Of a DNA stretch of 64,000 nt, positions 1-8,114 are shown in pieces. The DNA lies in the NCBI RefSeq assembly GCF_014876185.1, contig NZ_JADALJ010000002.1, positions 91,128-155,127 on the forward strand, written 5' to 3'. Below the pieces are notes generated by a model, which had not been told where the DNA came from, did no database searches, and worked only from the letters and a program-made list of their open reading frames with translations. The position numbers were made by a program, and so were the translations under genes. The first letter of the stretch is position 1. Every line of letters starts with the position of its first letter. Source of the DNA: Rufibacter sp. LB8 (GTDB lineage: Bacteria; Bacteroidota; Bacteroidia; Cytophagales; Hymenobacteraceae).

Positions 1-1
1 A

Positions 2-997
2 GATGTATTAATAAAAGAAGATTCCATTATTATGGATATAAACGTGTTTGATGCAAGCTTGCGTGCAAAATATACTGATACTATCCTTACGGGCGAGTGG
101 GTAAAGCATTATGCAAAGAATTACAGGGCTCCCTTTAAAGCTGTACCGATCAACGGACAGCAAAGGTTTGAGCTTGAGGGCAAGCCTGCTCATAATTTTA
201 CAGGGAAATGGGAAACATATTTTAGCCTTGGCTCTAGTGAGCCAAGGCCAGCGGTAGGCAATTTCCGCCAGGAGGGTAACCATATTTCCGGGAGTTTTGC
301 ATTGGCCTCAGGAGATTTCAGGTACTTGGAAGGCAATGTAAGTGATAGTACTTTTTATTTAAGCACCTTTAATGGTGAAGAGGCTAAACTTTTTATCGGG
401 CGGCTAAACGATTCAGGTGAGCTCATAGGAAAATACTTAAATGGTCTTACGGGCAACTATTCTTTTACCGCAAAACCGAATGAAAATTTCCGGCTGGCCA
501 GTAAAGAAAGAAATGTATCTACTCAAACCATTAACTTCAGCTTTCCAGACCTACAAGGCAATATAGTTTCTTTATCCGATCAGAAGTTTATGGGCAAACC
601 TCTTATTGTGCAAATTTTCGGTTCCTGGTGCCCAAGTTGTATGGACGAAACCAAGTATCTAGGGCAATGGTATAACGATAACAAAGAACGGATAGAAGTT
701 GTAGCACTGGCATTTGAGAAAAAAGATGATTTTCAATACGCTAAAACCAGGGTAGAAAAGTCTAAAAACAGGCTGAATGCCGATTATACCTTTCTCATTG
801 CCGGGCATGAAAAAGATGTCAGCAAAGCCTTTCCTACCATCGATGGCCCCATATACTTCCCAACTACCTTATACATTGATAAAAACGGCCAACTACGCAA
901 AGTACATTCAGGTTTTAACGGACCAAGCACAGGCCCCTTGTTCGAGCAATGGAAAGCAGATCACCAAGCTATTGTAGAAGAGCTGGTAAAAGAATAA
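2..997 (+). CDS. TlpA/ResA-like thioredoxin-fold protein, 5'-partial
   Basis: The C-terminal half is a thioredoxin fold of the TlpA/ResA type with the redox motif WCPSC (Cys at about residues 200 and 203 counted from the ATG at 32), preceded by the usual hydrophobic strand and followed by a cis-Pro-like segment (FPTTLYIDKNG). Such proteins reduce or isomerise disulfides in the periplasm, for example during cytochrome c maturation. The N-terminal 170 residues look like the extra beta-rich domain found in Bacteroidetes TlpA proteins. The frame is open from the ATG at 32 back to the window edge, and the residues coded there continue the domain, so the real start and signal peptide lie outside the window. 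Confidence 0.85.
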   Translation, partial: DVLIKEDSIIMDINVFDASLRAKYTDTILTGEWVKHYAKNYRAPFKAVPINGQQRFELEGKPAHNFTGKWETYFSLGSSEPRPAVGNFRQEGNHISGSFALASGDFRYLEGNVSDSTFYLSTFNGEEAKLFIGRLNDSGELIGKYLNGLTGNYSFTAKPNENFRLASKERNVSTQTINFSFPDLQGNIVSLSDQKFMGKPLIVQIFGSWCPSCMDETKYLGQWYNDNKERIEVVALAFEKKDDFQYAKTRVEKSKNRLNADYTFLIAGHEKDVSKAFPTIDGPIYFPTTLYIDKNGQLRKVHSGFNGPSTGPLFEQWKADHQAIVEELVKE

Positions 998-1011
998 TTT
1001 ATTTTTTTTAA

Positions 1012-1345
1012 CTAATGGTCTTTAGCTGACAGGCGCCCGTCTTCAGTCAAGGGCACCACGACTGCGTGAATGTGGGGCGTTTTCTCGTACATACAGAGCG
1101 TAAACCGCACCATATTGGCTTTGCCGTACTCCTGGGCCACGAAATCAAAGTTGGCCTGCTGCCAGTCTTTGAAGCGTGCCGGCTCACTGGTCAGCTTCAC
1201 CATGTCCTCATGGCTGCCAGTTAAAACAAGCGACAGGTACTTGACGGCATCTTTCCGGATGGCCTTTTCCCCTGGTAACCTTCGTCAATCCGTTGGTTGA
1301 TGGCCTCGGGTAGGGAGAGCTGGTGCGCACCGCTTTTAAAAAGTG
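1012..1345 (-). pseudogene. MobV/Pre-type relaxase remnant
   Basis: The minus strand codes for a piece of a MobV (plasmid recombination enzyme, Pre/Mob) relaxase. The open part, 1203 down to 1012, contains the TPHIHAVVVPLTEDGRLSAKD region, which carries the metal-binding histidines of this HUH family. It stops right after this motif, although the family continues for more than 100 residues. Further upstream the related segments GAHQLSLPEAINQRIDEG and KDAVKYLSLVLTG are readable in other frames, so at least one frameshift has occurred. No amino-terminal region is found beyond about 1345. The gene is therefore a decayed fragment from another mobilizable plasmid. Confidence 0.7.
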
Positions 1346-1465
1346 CGCTGCGCGCGTGTAGAGTTAGGTAATGTCATCGGTCAGGAAAACCAAGTCTGTT
1401 CATCGCCACGAAAAAGGATGCCTGTCGAAGTCCAACTGCAATTCAATACGTATTGCTTTCCTAAC

Positions 1466-2254
1466 TTACTTGACTACCTCGCGGCCCGATAGCTTCCGCA
1501 CCCAGTTGCGCAATGCGTAAATACGGGAGTTGAGGTAGCACTCGCGGCAGTGGCTGAAGCTCCACAAGCAGTCCACCGTATCCGTGAACATGTGGAAAAG
1601 CAGGCCCACGGCGATAGTTTGCGTCGCTGGCAGCAGGAGCAGCAGCGCATATACCGGTATGGCGTAAAAGGAGTGCAGCGGGTGATAACCCACGCTGCAA
1701 CGTAGCGGGTCAAAGATGGGTTTGGCCAGCAGGTGGTCCAAGTCAATGAGCATCGTGGCCAACATAGTCAGGTAAGCGGTTTGCCACATCAAGGAAAAAA
1801 ACACCAGCGCCAACACAACTGGGAAAACAAAATGTAGGCCATAGTGCACCAGCGTTTGGGCACTTAATAGCTTGGGCGAGGAGTACTGACGTGACTCGCG
1901 CAGTGCCATCGGTCGGGTTGAACTGCTAGCGGTATCTTCGTTCGTAGCTTCTGCATACCTGCTGCCTAGTTTGCCTGCTGGCTCTCGTTTCTCCCTAGGT
2001 GCGTGGTTACGCGTGCTCATAACCTGGGGCCGCACTTCCATACTTACCCGCCTCGGCAGGGTGGTGGAATAATCGTGGGTGGCGATGGCCGTCGCTGTAT
2101 CGAAGCGCTGTGCTGACAGCGGGGGGCGGTACCCGGCGGCGGCTGGAAACTGAGGAACTACAATGGATGACCGGCAACCGACCAAGACCAGGCCAGCAAC
2201 GATGGATAGGATGACGCGTAAGGCGGACTGCCTTGGTCCGAAGGGCCGCATCAT
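1466..2254 (-). CDS. DUF6122 membrane protein with lipoprotein-like N-terminal extension
   Basis: The C-terminal 130 residues match the Bacteroidetes DUF6122 family: several membrane segments, an IDLDHLLA motif, PIFDP, HPLHSF and a FHMFTD segment, with acidic and histidine residues that resemble a metal-dependent membrane hydrolase core. Function is unknown. The N-terminal 120 residues are different: a hydrophobic stretch ending in LVLVGC looks like a lipoprotein signal, followed by a low-complexity Pro/Ala/Arg linker. I chose the start at the double Met just before this signal; the frame is open to 2347. The fusion of a lipoprotein head to DUF6122 is unusual and may have arisen by rearrangement, because a truncated gene ends only 4 bases upstream of the open frame. 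Confidence 0.6.
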   Translation of the reverse strand: MMRPFGPRQSALRVILSIVAGLVLVGCRSSIVVPQFPAAAGYRPPLSAQRFDTATAIATHDYSTTLPRRVSMEVRPQVMSTRNHAPREKREPAGKLGSRYAEATNEDTASSSTRPMALRESRQYSSPKLLSAQTLVHYGLHFVFPVVLALVFFSLMWQTAYLTMLATMLIDLDHLLAKPIFDPLRCSVGYHPLHSFYAIPVYALLLLLPATQTIAVGLLFHMFTDTVDCLWSFSHCRECYLNSRIYALRNWVRKLSGREVVK

Positions 2255-2350
2255 ATTTAGTTCGCTGCCGTTTTCCGGCTGGTTTTGTTGCTTCCATGAC
2301 AGGGGAAAGCTGCTTTCTCCGTGTCCATTTCTACCCGACCACCTCATAGT

Positions 2351-2776
2351 CTACTTAACGCCCCGGCGTTCCGCTGTGTAGGCCCCTTTCAACAGGTCAA
2401 TCACCTTCTCTACTATGTCTTTGTCAGCACTGGTGTGGCTTATGAAAACCTTCTTGCCAGTTATTTGACGGAACACTGACTTTTGCAGCCTAGCGCTCTT
2501 TACTGGGCTTTTTGTAGGCGCCTTAGGCTGTTTTGGCTTGGTTTTGTATTCCTCTGGTATATCCAGCTTTAGGTATTTGGCAATTTTAATAATCACGTCA
2601 TCTGATTGTGGACCAATTATCCCAGTAGCATAGAGCTTTTTGTTTCTGACCATGGTTTGCTTATCAAAGGATATTCTGTATCGCTTAAGCAAGCTGTTGA
2701 TTTGGGCAGCTGTGAACTTTCCCTGTAGATGAGTACCTATCACTTCAACCAGTTGGCTTTTTTCTTTGAGGGTCAT
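2351..2776 (-). pseudogene. TIR-domain protein, truncated
   Basis: The first 105 residues form an unknown, Lys-rich N-terminal region. Residues 106-130 (KKVFISHTSADKDIVEKVI) are the first strand and helix of a TIR domain, the NAD-cleaving or signalling domain of many antiphage effectors. The domain then breaks off into an unrelated GC-rich tail (AYTAERRGVK) and stops. The catalytic Glu region is absent, so the protein cannot be an active NADase. The break at about 2390 coincides with a change in base composition, consistent with a deletion or insertion junction. It is divergent from the AbiE antitoxin gene and shares its palindrome-rich upstream region. Confidence 0.6.
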
Positions 2777-2918
2777 ATGTTTGATAGTAATGGATTGATA
2801 ACCATTACTTTATTTGCATTACTTTGATTTTAAGGTATTCCCTTTTAATTATTGACAAAATAATAAACCCACTTTACAAGGTTTACGCTAAAAACTTGAC
2901 TTTAGGCAAAAACAAATA

Positions 2919-2950
2919 TAACTTTGCGTAAAGTATATATACTTTACGCA
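2919..2950 (+). promoter_or_regulatory. abiEi: Operator O1 with Bacteroidetes-type -7 box
   Basis: A perfect 26-bp palindrome (2925-2950) is centred on an AAAGTATA/TATACTTT core. It directly follows TAACTTTG (2919-2926), which fits the Bacteroidetes -7 consensus TAnnTTTG, with a TTG about 20 bases further upstream at 2896. AbiEi antitoxins repress their own promoter by binding inverted repeats, so this is probably a repressor site over the promoter. The promoter activity itself is inferred. Confidence 0.6.
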
Positions 2951-3043
2951 TTTGATAATACATTGTTTTATGTTTCTCCAACTGCCCATCCAATTTGGTA
3001 TATATCTTATATTTTTTACTTGTTTATATCAAACAGAACGTTT

Positions 3044-3096
3044 AACAAGCAGTATATAAAGTATATATACTTTATATACTTTATATACTGCTTGTT
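3044..3096. promoter_or_regulatory. abiEi: Operator O2, long inverted repeat
   Basis: Two perfectly complementary 22-bp arms (3044-3065 and 3075-3096) surround a 9-base centre. The inner part repeats the AAAGTATATATACTTT core of O1 and O3. It lies between those two sites and has no promoter box of its own that I can see. It could be a cooperative middle operator or a hairpin in the leader transcript. Confidence 0.5.
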
Positions 3097-3164
3097 TTTA
3101 TTAATTGCCTGTTCTTTCCTTCAACATTAGATGGTTACCTATTGCATGTATCCTTCTAAAGGAT

Positions 3165-3195
3165 TAACTTTACGGAAAGTATATATACTTTCCGT
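3165..3195 (+). promoter_or_regulatory. abiEi: Operator O3 with second -7 box, in front of abiEi
   Basis: A perfect 24-bp palindrome (3172-3195) with the same AAAGTATA/TATACTTT core as O1 follows TAACTTTA (3165-3172) in exactly the register seen at O1. A TTG lies about 21 bases upstream at 3142. The ATG of abiEi is 23 bases downstream of the palindrome. This is probably the proximal, autorepressed promoter of the antitoxin gene. Confidence 0.6.
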
Positions 3196-3217
3196 CTGAC
3201 AAACCTACAATACGGCC

Positions 3218-4084
3218 ATGCCAAGTAAGTCCCGCTTTGTTATTGCTGAAAGCAGTATTAAGTCTTACTTCAAACAGAATCCCCGCAACGTCTTCTCCCG
3301 CCAGCAACTTAGTGGGATTTTCGAGGAAAGGAAAGCTGCTTGGAACCTGCCGGTTACCACCACAGACCTCAGGTTTATTGAGCAGCTGCAGAAAAGGGGA
3401 ATCCTCACCAAGATTGAAATCCTGTTTGACGGCTACATCAACAAGAAGGAGCGGTATATCACCCAGGATGCCAATGAACTGGAGATAGCGGTGTCTTTGA
3501 TTAACAAATCTTACCTGTCCCATTACAGCGCCATGTTTCTGAATAGCCTGACCACCCAAGTACCCAAAACCATTTATGTCACCTTTGAGCAAAGCAAGAA
3601 ACCGGACGGTAACCGCCAACTGAAACAAGAAGGCATTGATGCGGCTTTCTCCAAGCCACAGCGGAAAGCAGTCACCGAAGCCATGTATGGTGATTACTCC
3701 TTTCTTATTCTTAATGGCATGTACACGGGCAGAACCGGGGTTCATTTGATAGAAAACATACCAGTAACCAGCCTGGAGCGAACTCTGATTGATATTACGG
3801 TGCGACCAAGCTATGCTGGCGGGGTGTATTCGGTATTAGAAGCTTACCAGTACGCCCTAGCCAGTATTTCCCTGAATAAACTGGTGGCAACGTTAGACAA
3901 CCTCGATTTTATCTACCCTTATCACCAAGCTGTTGGGTTCTACCTGGAACGGGCAGGCTATACCGGCAGAAAACTGGACGAGCTGCGCAGCCGGAAGAAA
4001 GAGTTCCGATTCTATCTCACCTATGATATGGAGGAAAAGGATTTCTCGGAAGACTGGCAGCTATATTTCCCTAAGGGAATGTGA
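3218..4084 (+). CDS. abiEi: AbiEi-type antitoxin / transcriptional regulator
   Basis: The 288-residue product matches the AbiEi antitoxin family of type IV toxin-antitoxin systems: an N-terminal winged-helix region (FSRQQLSGIFEERKAAWNLP), then the AbiEi core with a VTSLERTLIDITVRPSYAGG segment typical of the family. AbiEi represses its own operon and counteracts the AbiEii nucleotidyltransferase without binding it. Three related palindromes precede the gene and are likely its operators. The gene arrangement is abnormal: in known systems abiEi and abiEii are co-transcribed, but here the toxin gene is on the opposite strand and the two stop codons overlap by 14 bases. Confidence 0.8.
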   Translation: MPSKSRFVIAESSIKSYFKQNPRNVFSRQQLSGIFEERKAAWNLPVTTTDLRFIEQLQKRGILTKIEILFDGYINKKERYITQDANELEIAVSLINKSYLSHYSAMFLNSLTTQVPKTIYVTFEQSKKPDGNRQLKQEGIDAAFSKPQRKAVTEAMYGDYSFLILNGMYTGRTGVHLIENIPVTSLERTLIDITVRPSYAGGVYSVLEAYQYALASISLNKLVATLDNLDFIYPYHQAVGFYLERAGYTGRKLDELRSRKKEFRFYLTYDMEEKDFSEDWQLYFPKGM

Positions 4085-4952
4085 CCCCTTGGAACGTGCT
4101 GACCACGTAGTCAAAGTAAAAATCGAAGCTCTCCAACTCTTTCGAACGGGCCACCGTATCTTTCACGCTTTCCCAGTTATCTTTATGGATGGCTTTGTGA
4201 TTGGCTATCTCCTGTATAAAAGAAAGAGGCACACGCTTGGCCTCGAAAATATTCGCAATCAGTTCTTTATTTTCCTCGGTGGTCGCATCAATGCCATGCG
4301 ATTCCATAATCAGGTGAATATCATAGAAGTCACGTGCCCTGGCGCGGGCGGTACGCGATTTAATAATTTCAGAGTACTGCGGTAATTGCTGGCAAATGGC
4401 CCGTAACTTCTCAAAAACAATCATTTCCGGTGTGTAGACATAAATTGTATAACCGTCCACCTTCGTCTGAGCCTTTTTTGCGACATACTCGAACTTGCTG
4501 AACTCCAACTCAAAAGTAGTGGAGCGCCCTGCGCTTAACGGAACAGCGATTCGACGCTGGTGCTCTAAATTCCCCTGATGGGTATCGTAGGTTTTCTGGT
4601 CCAGCACCTTGAACGTAACTTGGTAACCTCCCCAAAAATCCGCCACTGCTTCCTTCACGACTTTGGGCCTGGGGAGGAAAGTATAATCAAAAACAACCAT
4701 TCCATTTTCCGCGAAGGTCTTCACCAAGGTGCTTTCTATCCGCTTGCTGATGATTCCCTCTTCCTCTTTAAAATCACCATGATCTATGGAGAAGTCCAGG
4801 TCATAGGAAGTTCTGGAGATTGAACTGCTATCATGGTAAACAATATCAATGGCATTGCCACCTTTCAGAACAATGTTCTCGATGAGTTCATCGTCAGAAG
4901 CAAGGGCGATGATGGCCAACCGCTTAATTTGGTTGATTAAATCAATATTCAT
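4071..4952 (-). CDS. abiEii: AbiEii-type nucleotidyltransferase toxin
   Basis: The product belongs to the AbiEii/AbiGii toxin family (DNA polymerase beta-like nucleotidyltransferases, related to MenT toxins that modify tRNA). The family motifs are present: LKGGNAIDIV with the GG of motif I, SYDLDFSID (the metal-binding D-x-D), PEMIVFEKLRAI (the Lys-containing motif III) and ARARDFYDIHLI (motif IV). The frame extends to a TTG at 5045, but I chose the ATG at 4952, which gives the normal family length of 293 residues and leaves an inverted repeat in the promoter region rather than inside the gene. It converges on the antitoxin gene and overlaps its last 14 bases. Confidence 0.8.
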   Translation of the reverse strand: MNIDLINQIKRLAIIALASDDELIENIVLKGGNAIDIVYHDSSSISRTSYDLDFSIDHGDFKEEEGIISKRIESTLVKTFAENGMVVFDYTFLPRPKVVKEAVADFWGGYQVTFKVLDQKTYDTHQGNLEHQRRIAVPLSAGRSTTFELEFSKFEYVAKKAQTKVDGYTIYVYTPEMIVFEKLRAICQQLPQYSEIIKSRTARARARDFYDIHLIMESHGIDATTEENKELIANIFEAKRVPLSFIQEIANHKAIHKDNWESVKDTVARSKELESFDFYFDYVVSTFQGVTFP

Positions 4953-5002
4953 CAGCGAAATGTTTTTAAACCGAAAGTACGATAAAACAACCTCTTTCTT
5001 CT

Positions 5003-5043
5003 GATTACTAGATTTGAAGGCTATGTATTCAAATCTAGTAATC
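5003..5043 (-). promoter_or_regulatory. Inverted repeat upstream of abiEii
   Basis: Two perfect 16-bp arms (GATTACTAGATTTGAA at 5003-5018 and its complement at 5028-5043) surround a 9-base centre. The repeat lies 50 bases before the chosen abiEii start and 36 bases before the oppositely oriented ynfA-like gene. Its sequence is unlike the O1-O3 operators, so the toxin gene is probably controlled by a different site or by an RNA hairpin. Confidence 0.5.
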
Positions 5044-5078
5044 AAAAGAAATATTCGAAATGACTACCTTCACCCACT

Positions 5079-5408
5079 ATGGAAATAATCAAATCACTAT
5101 GTATTTTTTTCCTAGCCGGGCTTTGTAAAATCGGTGGGGGTTATCTGGTTTGGCTTTGGCTGAAGGAAGAGAAACCCTTGTGGTATGGCATACTGGGTAG
5201 TATTATTCTGGCTATGTACGGGGTAGTGGCTACCTGGCAGACAGCCAGCTTCGGGAGGGTGTATGCTGCCTATGGCGGCGTTTTCATAGTGATGGCCTTG
5301 GTATGGGCTTGGAAAGTGGACGGCTTTAAGCCAGACCGCTATGATATTATTGGCGCATTAATAGCCCTATTTGGGGTTTGCTTAATACTGTATATGCCTA
5401 GAAAGTAA
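5079..5408 (+). CDS. YnfA/UPF0060 family membrane protein
   Basis: The 109-residue product has four membrane segments and the family landmarks: CKIGGGYLVWLW early on, YGVVATWQTASFGRVYAAYGG in the middle and a DRYDIIGALIALFG end. YnfA proteins are related to small multidrug resistance (SMR) exporters and have been linked to cation or drug efflux in a few bacteria, but the substrate here is unknown. The full family length is present. It is transcribed away from abiEii and seems monocistronic. Confidence 0.85.
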   Translation: MEIIKSLCIFFLAGLCKIGGGYLVWLWLKEEKPLWYGILGSIILAMYGVVATWQTASFGRVYAAYGGVFIVMALVWAWKVDGFKPDRYDIIGALIALFGVCLILYMPRK

Positions 5409-6157
5409 GGACAGACCAGCAGAAATTCATGGTAGTTACTTATTCAATCCTGTAAAAACATTCATATATCACATTGTATTTCTGCCTATATAAACAAAAA
5501 GCTGTCATAGCAAGCCTATTGAAATAGGAGATATATCAATAAGTTTTTTCAATGTATTATATTTCATATTGGATGAACACTCTTAATGTAAAGTATAAGT
5601 TGTTAAAAAGTGCTGTATTTACTTTCTCAAGTACACAATGCAGAGATAGTTTCAGAGTCCCTTAAGCTCTTTCATTTTCATGGCAACAACCAAGATGATG
5701 CGGGTAGCAACAATCCCCAGAACAGGATCTATAATAAATGGAGCCTGACAACAATATGACCATATTGATTATAACCCTAAGGAGGGGAATGCCTATATCC
5801 GTACATATATCTGAATTGCTGCCTTGTCTCGATTCTATTGGGAATATCAACCTAAGGAAATGCTATCGGAAAAATCACGAATGGAGTCAGAAAGAATGGC
5901 AACGCTGCCTGAAATAAGCCCTCCAATAAATTCCAGTATTATGAAAGTGAATTCTGGGAAAAGCCTTTTTTAATATTACTAACTTTAGCATCCGCTACTA
6001 CACTACATACCAGTTTAGGTGAGGGCAGTACAATACATTCTATGATTAGCTGATTATTGATCAGGTAATTGACCAATAGATACAGAGTCAAAGGGACAAC
6101 GGGAACTACCTCCTTCCGCCTGAGGTTATACTTATATACAATAATCTAGTAGACCTT
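5409..6157. other. Intergenic region without a supported gene
   Basis: About 750 bases of AT-rich sequence with frequent stops in all frames. On the minus strand near 5670-5750 a stretch reads as a hydrophobic segment (PFIIDPVLGIVATRIILVV), but without a continuous frame, which might be a remnant of a membrane protein gene. I see no promoter, RNA or repeat that I can defend. Confidence 0.5.
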
Positions 6158-6946
6158 ATGCTTAAAAGATTGTTTTTAGTACCCACCTTAGTTCTTATAA
6201 CCCTATTGTCGGTGCAAGCGGAAGGCACAAAGCTACTTCATCAGACAATCCAAAGCATCGAGGCAAGGCTTACGGAATTAAGCAGGAATGCCTCTTACGT
6301 GACCGCCAATGGAAAACCTGTTGCGCAACGCATCTCCTTCTTCAATGAGGAGGATCTAGCACTTCCTGTCGGCAGTAAGGTACGACAGATTGCCCTTATT
6401 CGCCATGGAGAACCGGATCTGCGGAAAGTGGGTAAATTTTCATACCGTGAGGCAAACCAGTTTGCCGCCGATTATGATAGCGTAGGGATAATAGTGCCTG
6501 ATACTTCCTTTTTCAACATTCAGAACCCTAATCAGCTTAAAGTTTTCTCCAGTTCTATCAACAGGGCAAAAGCTACCGCTCAGTATATCTTTGGAATAAA
6601 CCGTGAGACGATAATATCCCCAATCTTCAGGGAATTTGAATCATCCATGGGTCACCATAGCCCCAATATAAGATTACCGATTAATCTATGGACCTCCGCC
6701 GCACGTGTAAAGTGGGTACTAGGCATAGACCGGCAAGGCGCGGAAAGTTTCGCTGAAGCCCGCAAACGGGCAAAGGCGGCGGCTAGAACTCTAGCCGATG
6801 CGTCAGAAGAAAAGACTAATGTCGCCCTTGTGGCACATGGGTTGCTAAACCGTTATATCCAAGAAAATTTGGAAAAAATGGGATGGCATGTGGTGCGGAA
6901 TGGAGGCACTGGCTATTTAGGGACAACTATTTTAGTTAAGCTGTAA
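6158..6946 (+). CDS. Secreted histidine phosphatase superfamily protein
   Basis: An N-terminal signal peptide (MLKRLFLVPTLVLITLLSVQA) is followed at about residue 80 by IALIRHGEP, the catalytic RHG motif of the histidine phosphatase (phosphoglycerate mutase-like) superfamily. A second catalytic histidine is in VALVAHGLLNRY near residue 227. The SSSINRAKATAQYIFG segment corresponds to the usual conserved Arg-containing helix. The enzyme would dephosphorylate an unknown substrate in the periplasm. No operon partner is close; the next gene also codes for a phosphatase, 300 bases downstream. Confidence 0.8.
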   Translation: MLKRLFLVPTLVLITLLSVQAEGTKLLHQTIQSIEARLTELSRNASYVTANGKPVAQRISFFNEEDLALPVGSKVRQIALIRHGEPDLRKVGKFSYREANQFAADYDSVGIIVPDTSFFNIQNPNQLKVFSSSINRAKATAQYIFGINRETIISPIFREFESSMGHHSPNIRLPINLWTSAARVKWVLGIDRQGAESFAEARKRAKAAARTLADASEEKTNVALVAHGLLNRYIQENLEKMGWHVVRNGGTGYLGTTILVKL

Positions 6947-7247
6947 TCTGATTAGCCTTCCATTGGCTATGTCTTATAATAAATTTGCTTACCCCAGCTA
7001 ATGTTTTTTGAAAGATAAGATCCAACCCTTAAATCCGTTTCCCTTACTACCAGTAAAATCGATGAAGCGTCATTAAGCTGTTAATAATGAAAGGTTGGCT
7101 CGTCTTTCTTTTCTTGATTTTGGCATTGCAAATATTCAGCTTCGCTTGTATTAAAGGTTGAGTGGCTAAACAAGGGAAAGTTATGACGCAACCTTTTGAA
7201 CAGCTTGTGGTAAAGTGATTGATTCCATTCTCACTTTACCATCGCTT
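6947..7247. other. Intergenic region before PAP2 gene
   Basis: Three hundred bases without a supported gene. A 24-codon frame at 7087-7161 codes for a hydrophobic peptide, but it is too short to support. The GTG at 7215 in frame with the next gene is an unlikely start. Confidence 0.4.
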
Positions 7248-8114
7248 ATGAAAAAAATTTTACGCCTATGGTTTGTGTTGTCTATTTCTATTGGGGCTAT
7301 CAGCCCTGAGCTGAAAGCACAAGAAATTGACTCTCTCAAAGTATCCCAAGAGACGGTGGCGGCAGACACGCTGAAGAAATATCAGGATTCAGTTTCGGCC
7401 CCTTCCGCCAAGGCACCCTTTTTCAAGTCCAAGGCTTTCAAAGCGACTATCATTCCGGCCCTTCTGATTGGGTACGGGCTGAGCACGGTCAAGGACAACG
7501 GCCTCTACAGCAGTTATGACGCCAAACGGGATATCCAAAGGCATTTCCCCAATTTTAAAACCACAATAGACAACCCCTTGCTTATTGCGCCCTATGTGGA
7601 GCTTGCCTTGGCCAACCTGTTGAACGTCAAATCAAAAAATGACTTTCTGAACACTGGCATCGTGATTCTGAAGGCGGAGGCCATTTTCGCCGTCACTGTC
7701 TATGGATTGAAGCAGGTTACCGACCAGGAGCGTCCCAATGGGGAGAACCGGGAATCCATGCCCTCTGGCCATGCGGCCCAGGCATTCCTTGCGGCATCTA
7801 TCCTCAATACGGAGCTCAAGCACAAAAGCCCCTGGTACGGTGTCGGGGCATACACTATTGCAACCAGCGTAGGGGTTTTCCGGATGCTGAACAATAAACA
7901 CTGGCAATCAGACGTCTTCGTAGGTGCCGGCATAGGCATGCTCTCTTCCCATCTGGCCTACCTGTCGCACCGTAACCGCTGGGGAAGGAAACCGTCTATT
8001 GTTGCGTCACCCACTTATATTTACGGTGTGCCCGGATTCGCATTTTCACTGAACTTGGATGACTACAAGAAAAGGAAAAACCGTCCTGACTTACTTAGGT
8101 ACACCTTGAACTGA
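7248..8114 (+). CDS. PAP2 family membrane-associated phosphatase
   Basis: The three PAP2 (type 2 phosphatidic acid phosphatase) signatures are visible: KQVTDQERP, MPSGHAAQAF and FRMLNNKHWQSDVFVGA, supplying the conserved Lys/Arg, the Ser-Gly-His and the last His/Asp. I chose the ATG at 7248, which gives a clean signal peptide (MKKILRLWFVLSISIGA...LKA), over a GTG 33 bases upstream. Hydrophobic segments surround the motifs. Bacteroidetes members of this family act on lipid phosphates or undecaprenyl-PP in the envelope; the substrate here is unknown. The protein has full length. Confidence 0.85.
   Translation: MKKILRLWFVLSISIGAISPELKAQEIDSLKVSQETVAADTLKKYQDSVSAPSAKAPFFKSKAFKATIIPALLIGYGLSTVKDNGLYSSYDAKRDIQRHFPNFKTTIDNPLLIAPYVELALANLLNVKSKNDFLNTGIVILKAEAIFAVTVYGLKQVTDQERPNGENRESMPSGHAAQAFLAASILNTELKHKSPWYGVGAYTIATSVGVFRMLNNKHWQSDVFVGAGIGMLSSHLAYLSHRNRWGRKPSIVASPTYIYGVPGFAFSLNLDDYKKRKNRPDLLRYTLN

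Noticed and set aside
2924..3130. 68-codon + strand frame with TTG start
   Set aside because: It runs through the O1-O2 palindromes and is made of Tyr/Ile/Phe codons produced by AT-rich repeats.
5662..5850. 62-codon minus-strand frame
   Set aside because: Cys-rich and irregular; another frame of the same stretch looks more like a decayed membrane segment.
7087..7161. 24-codon hydrophobic frame before the PAP2 gene
   Set aside because: Too short to separate from chance; no conserved context.
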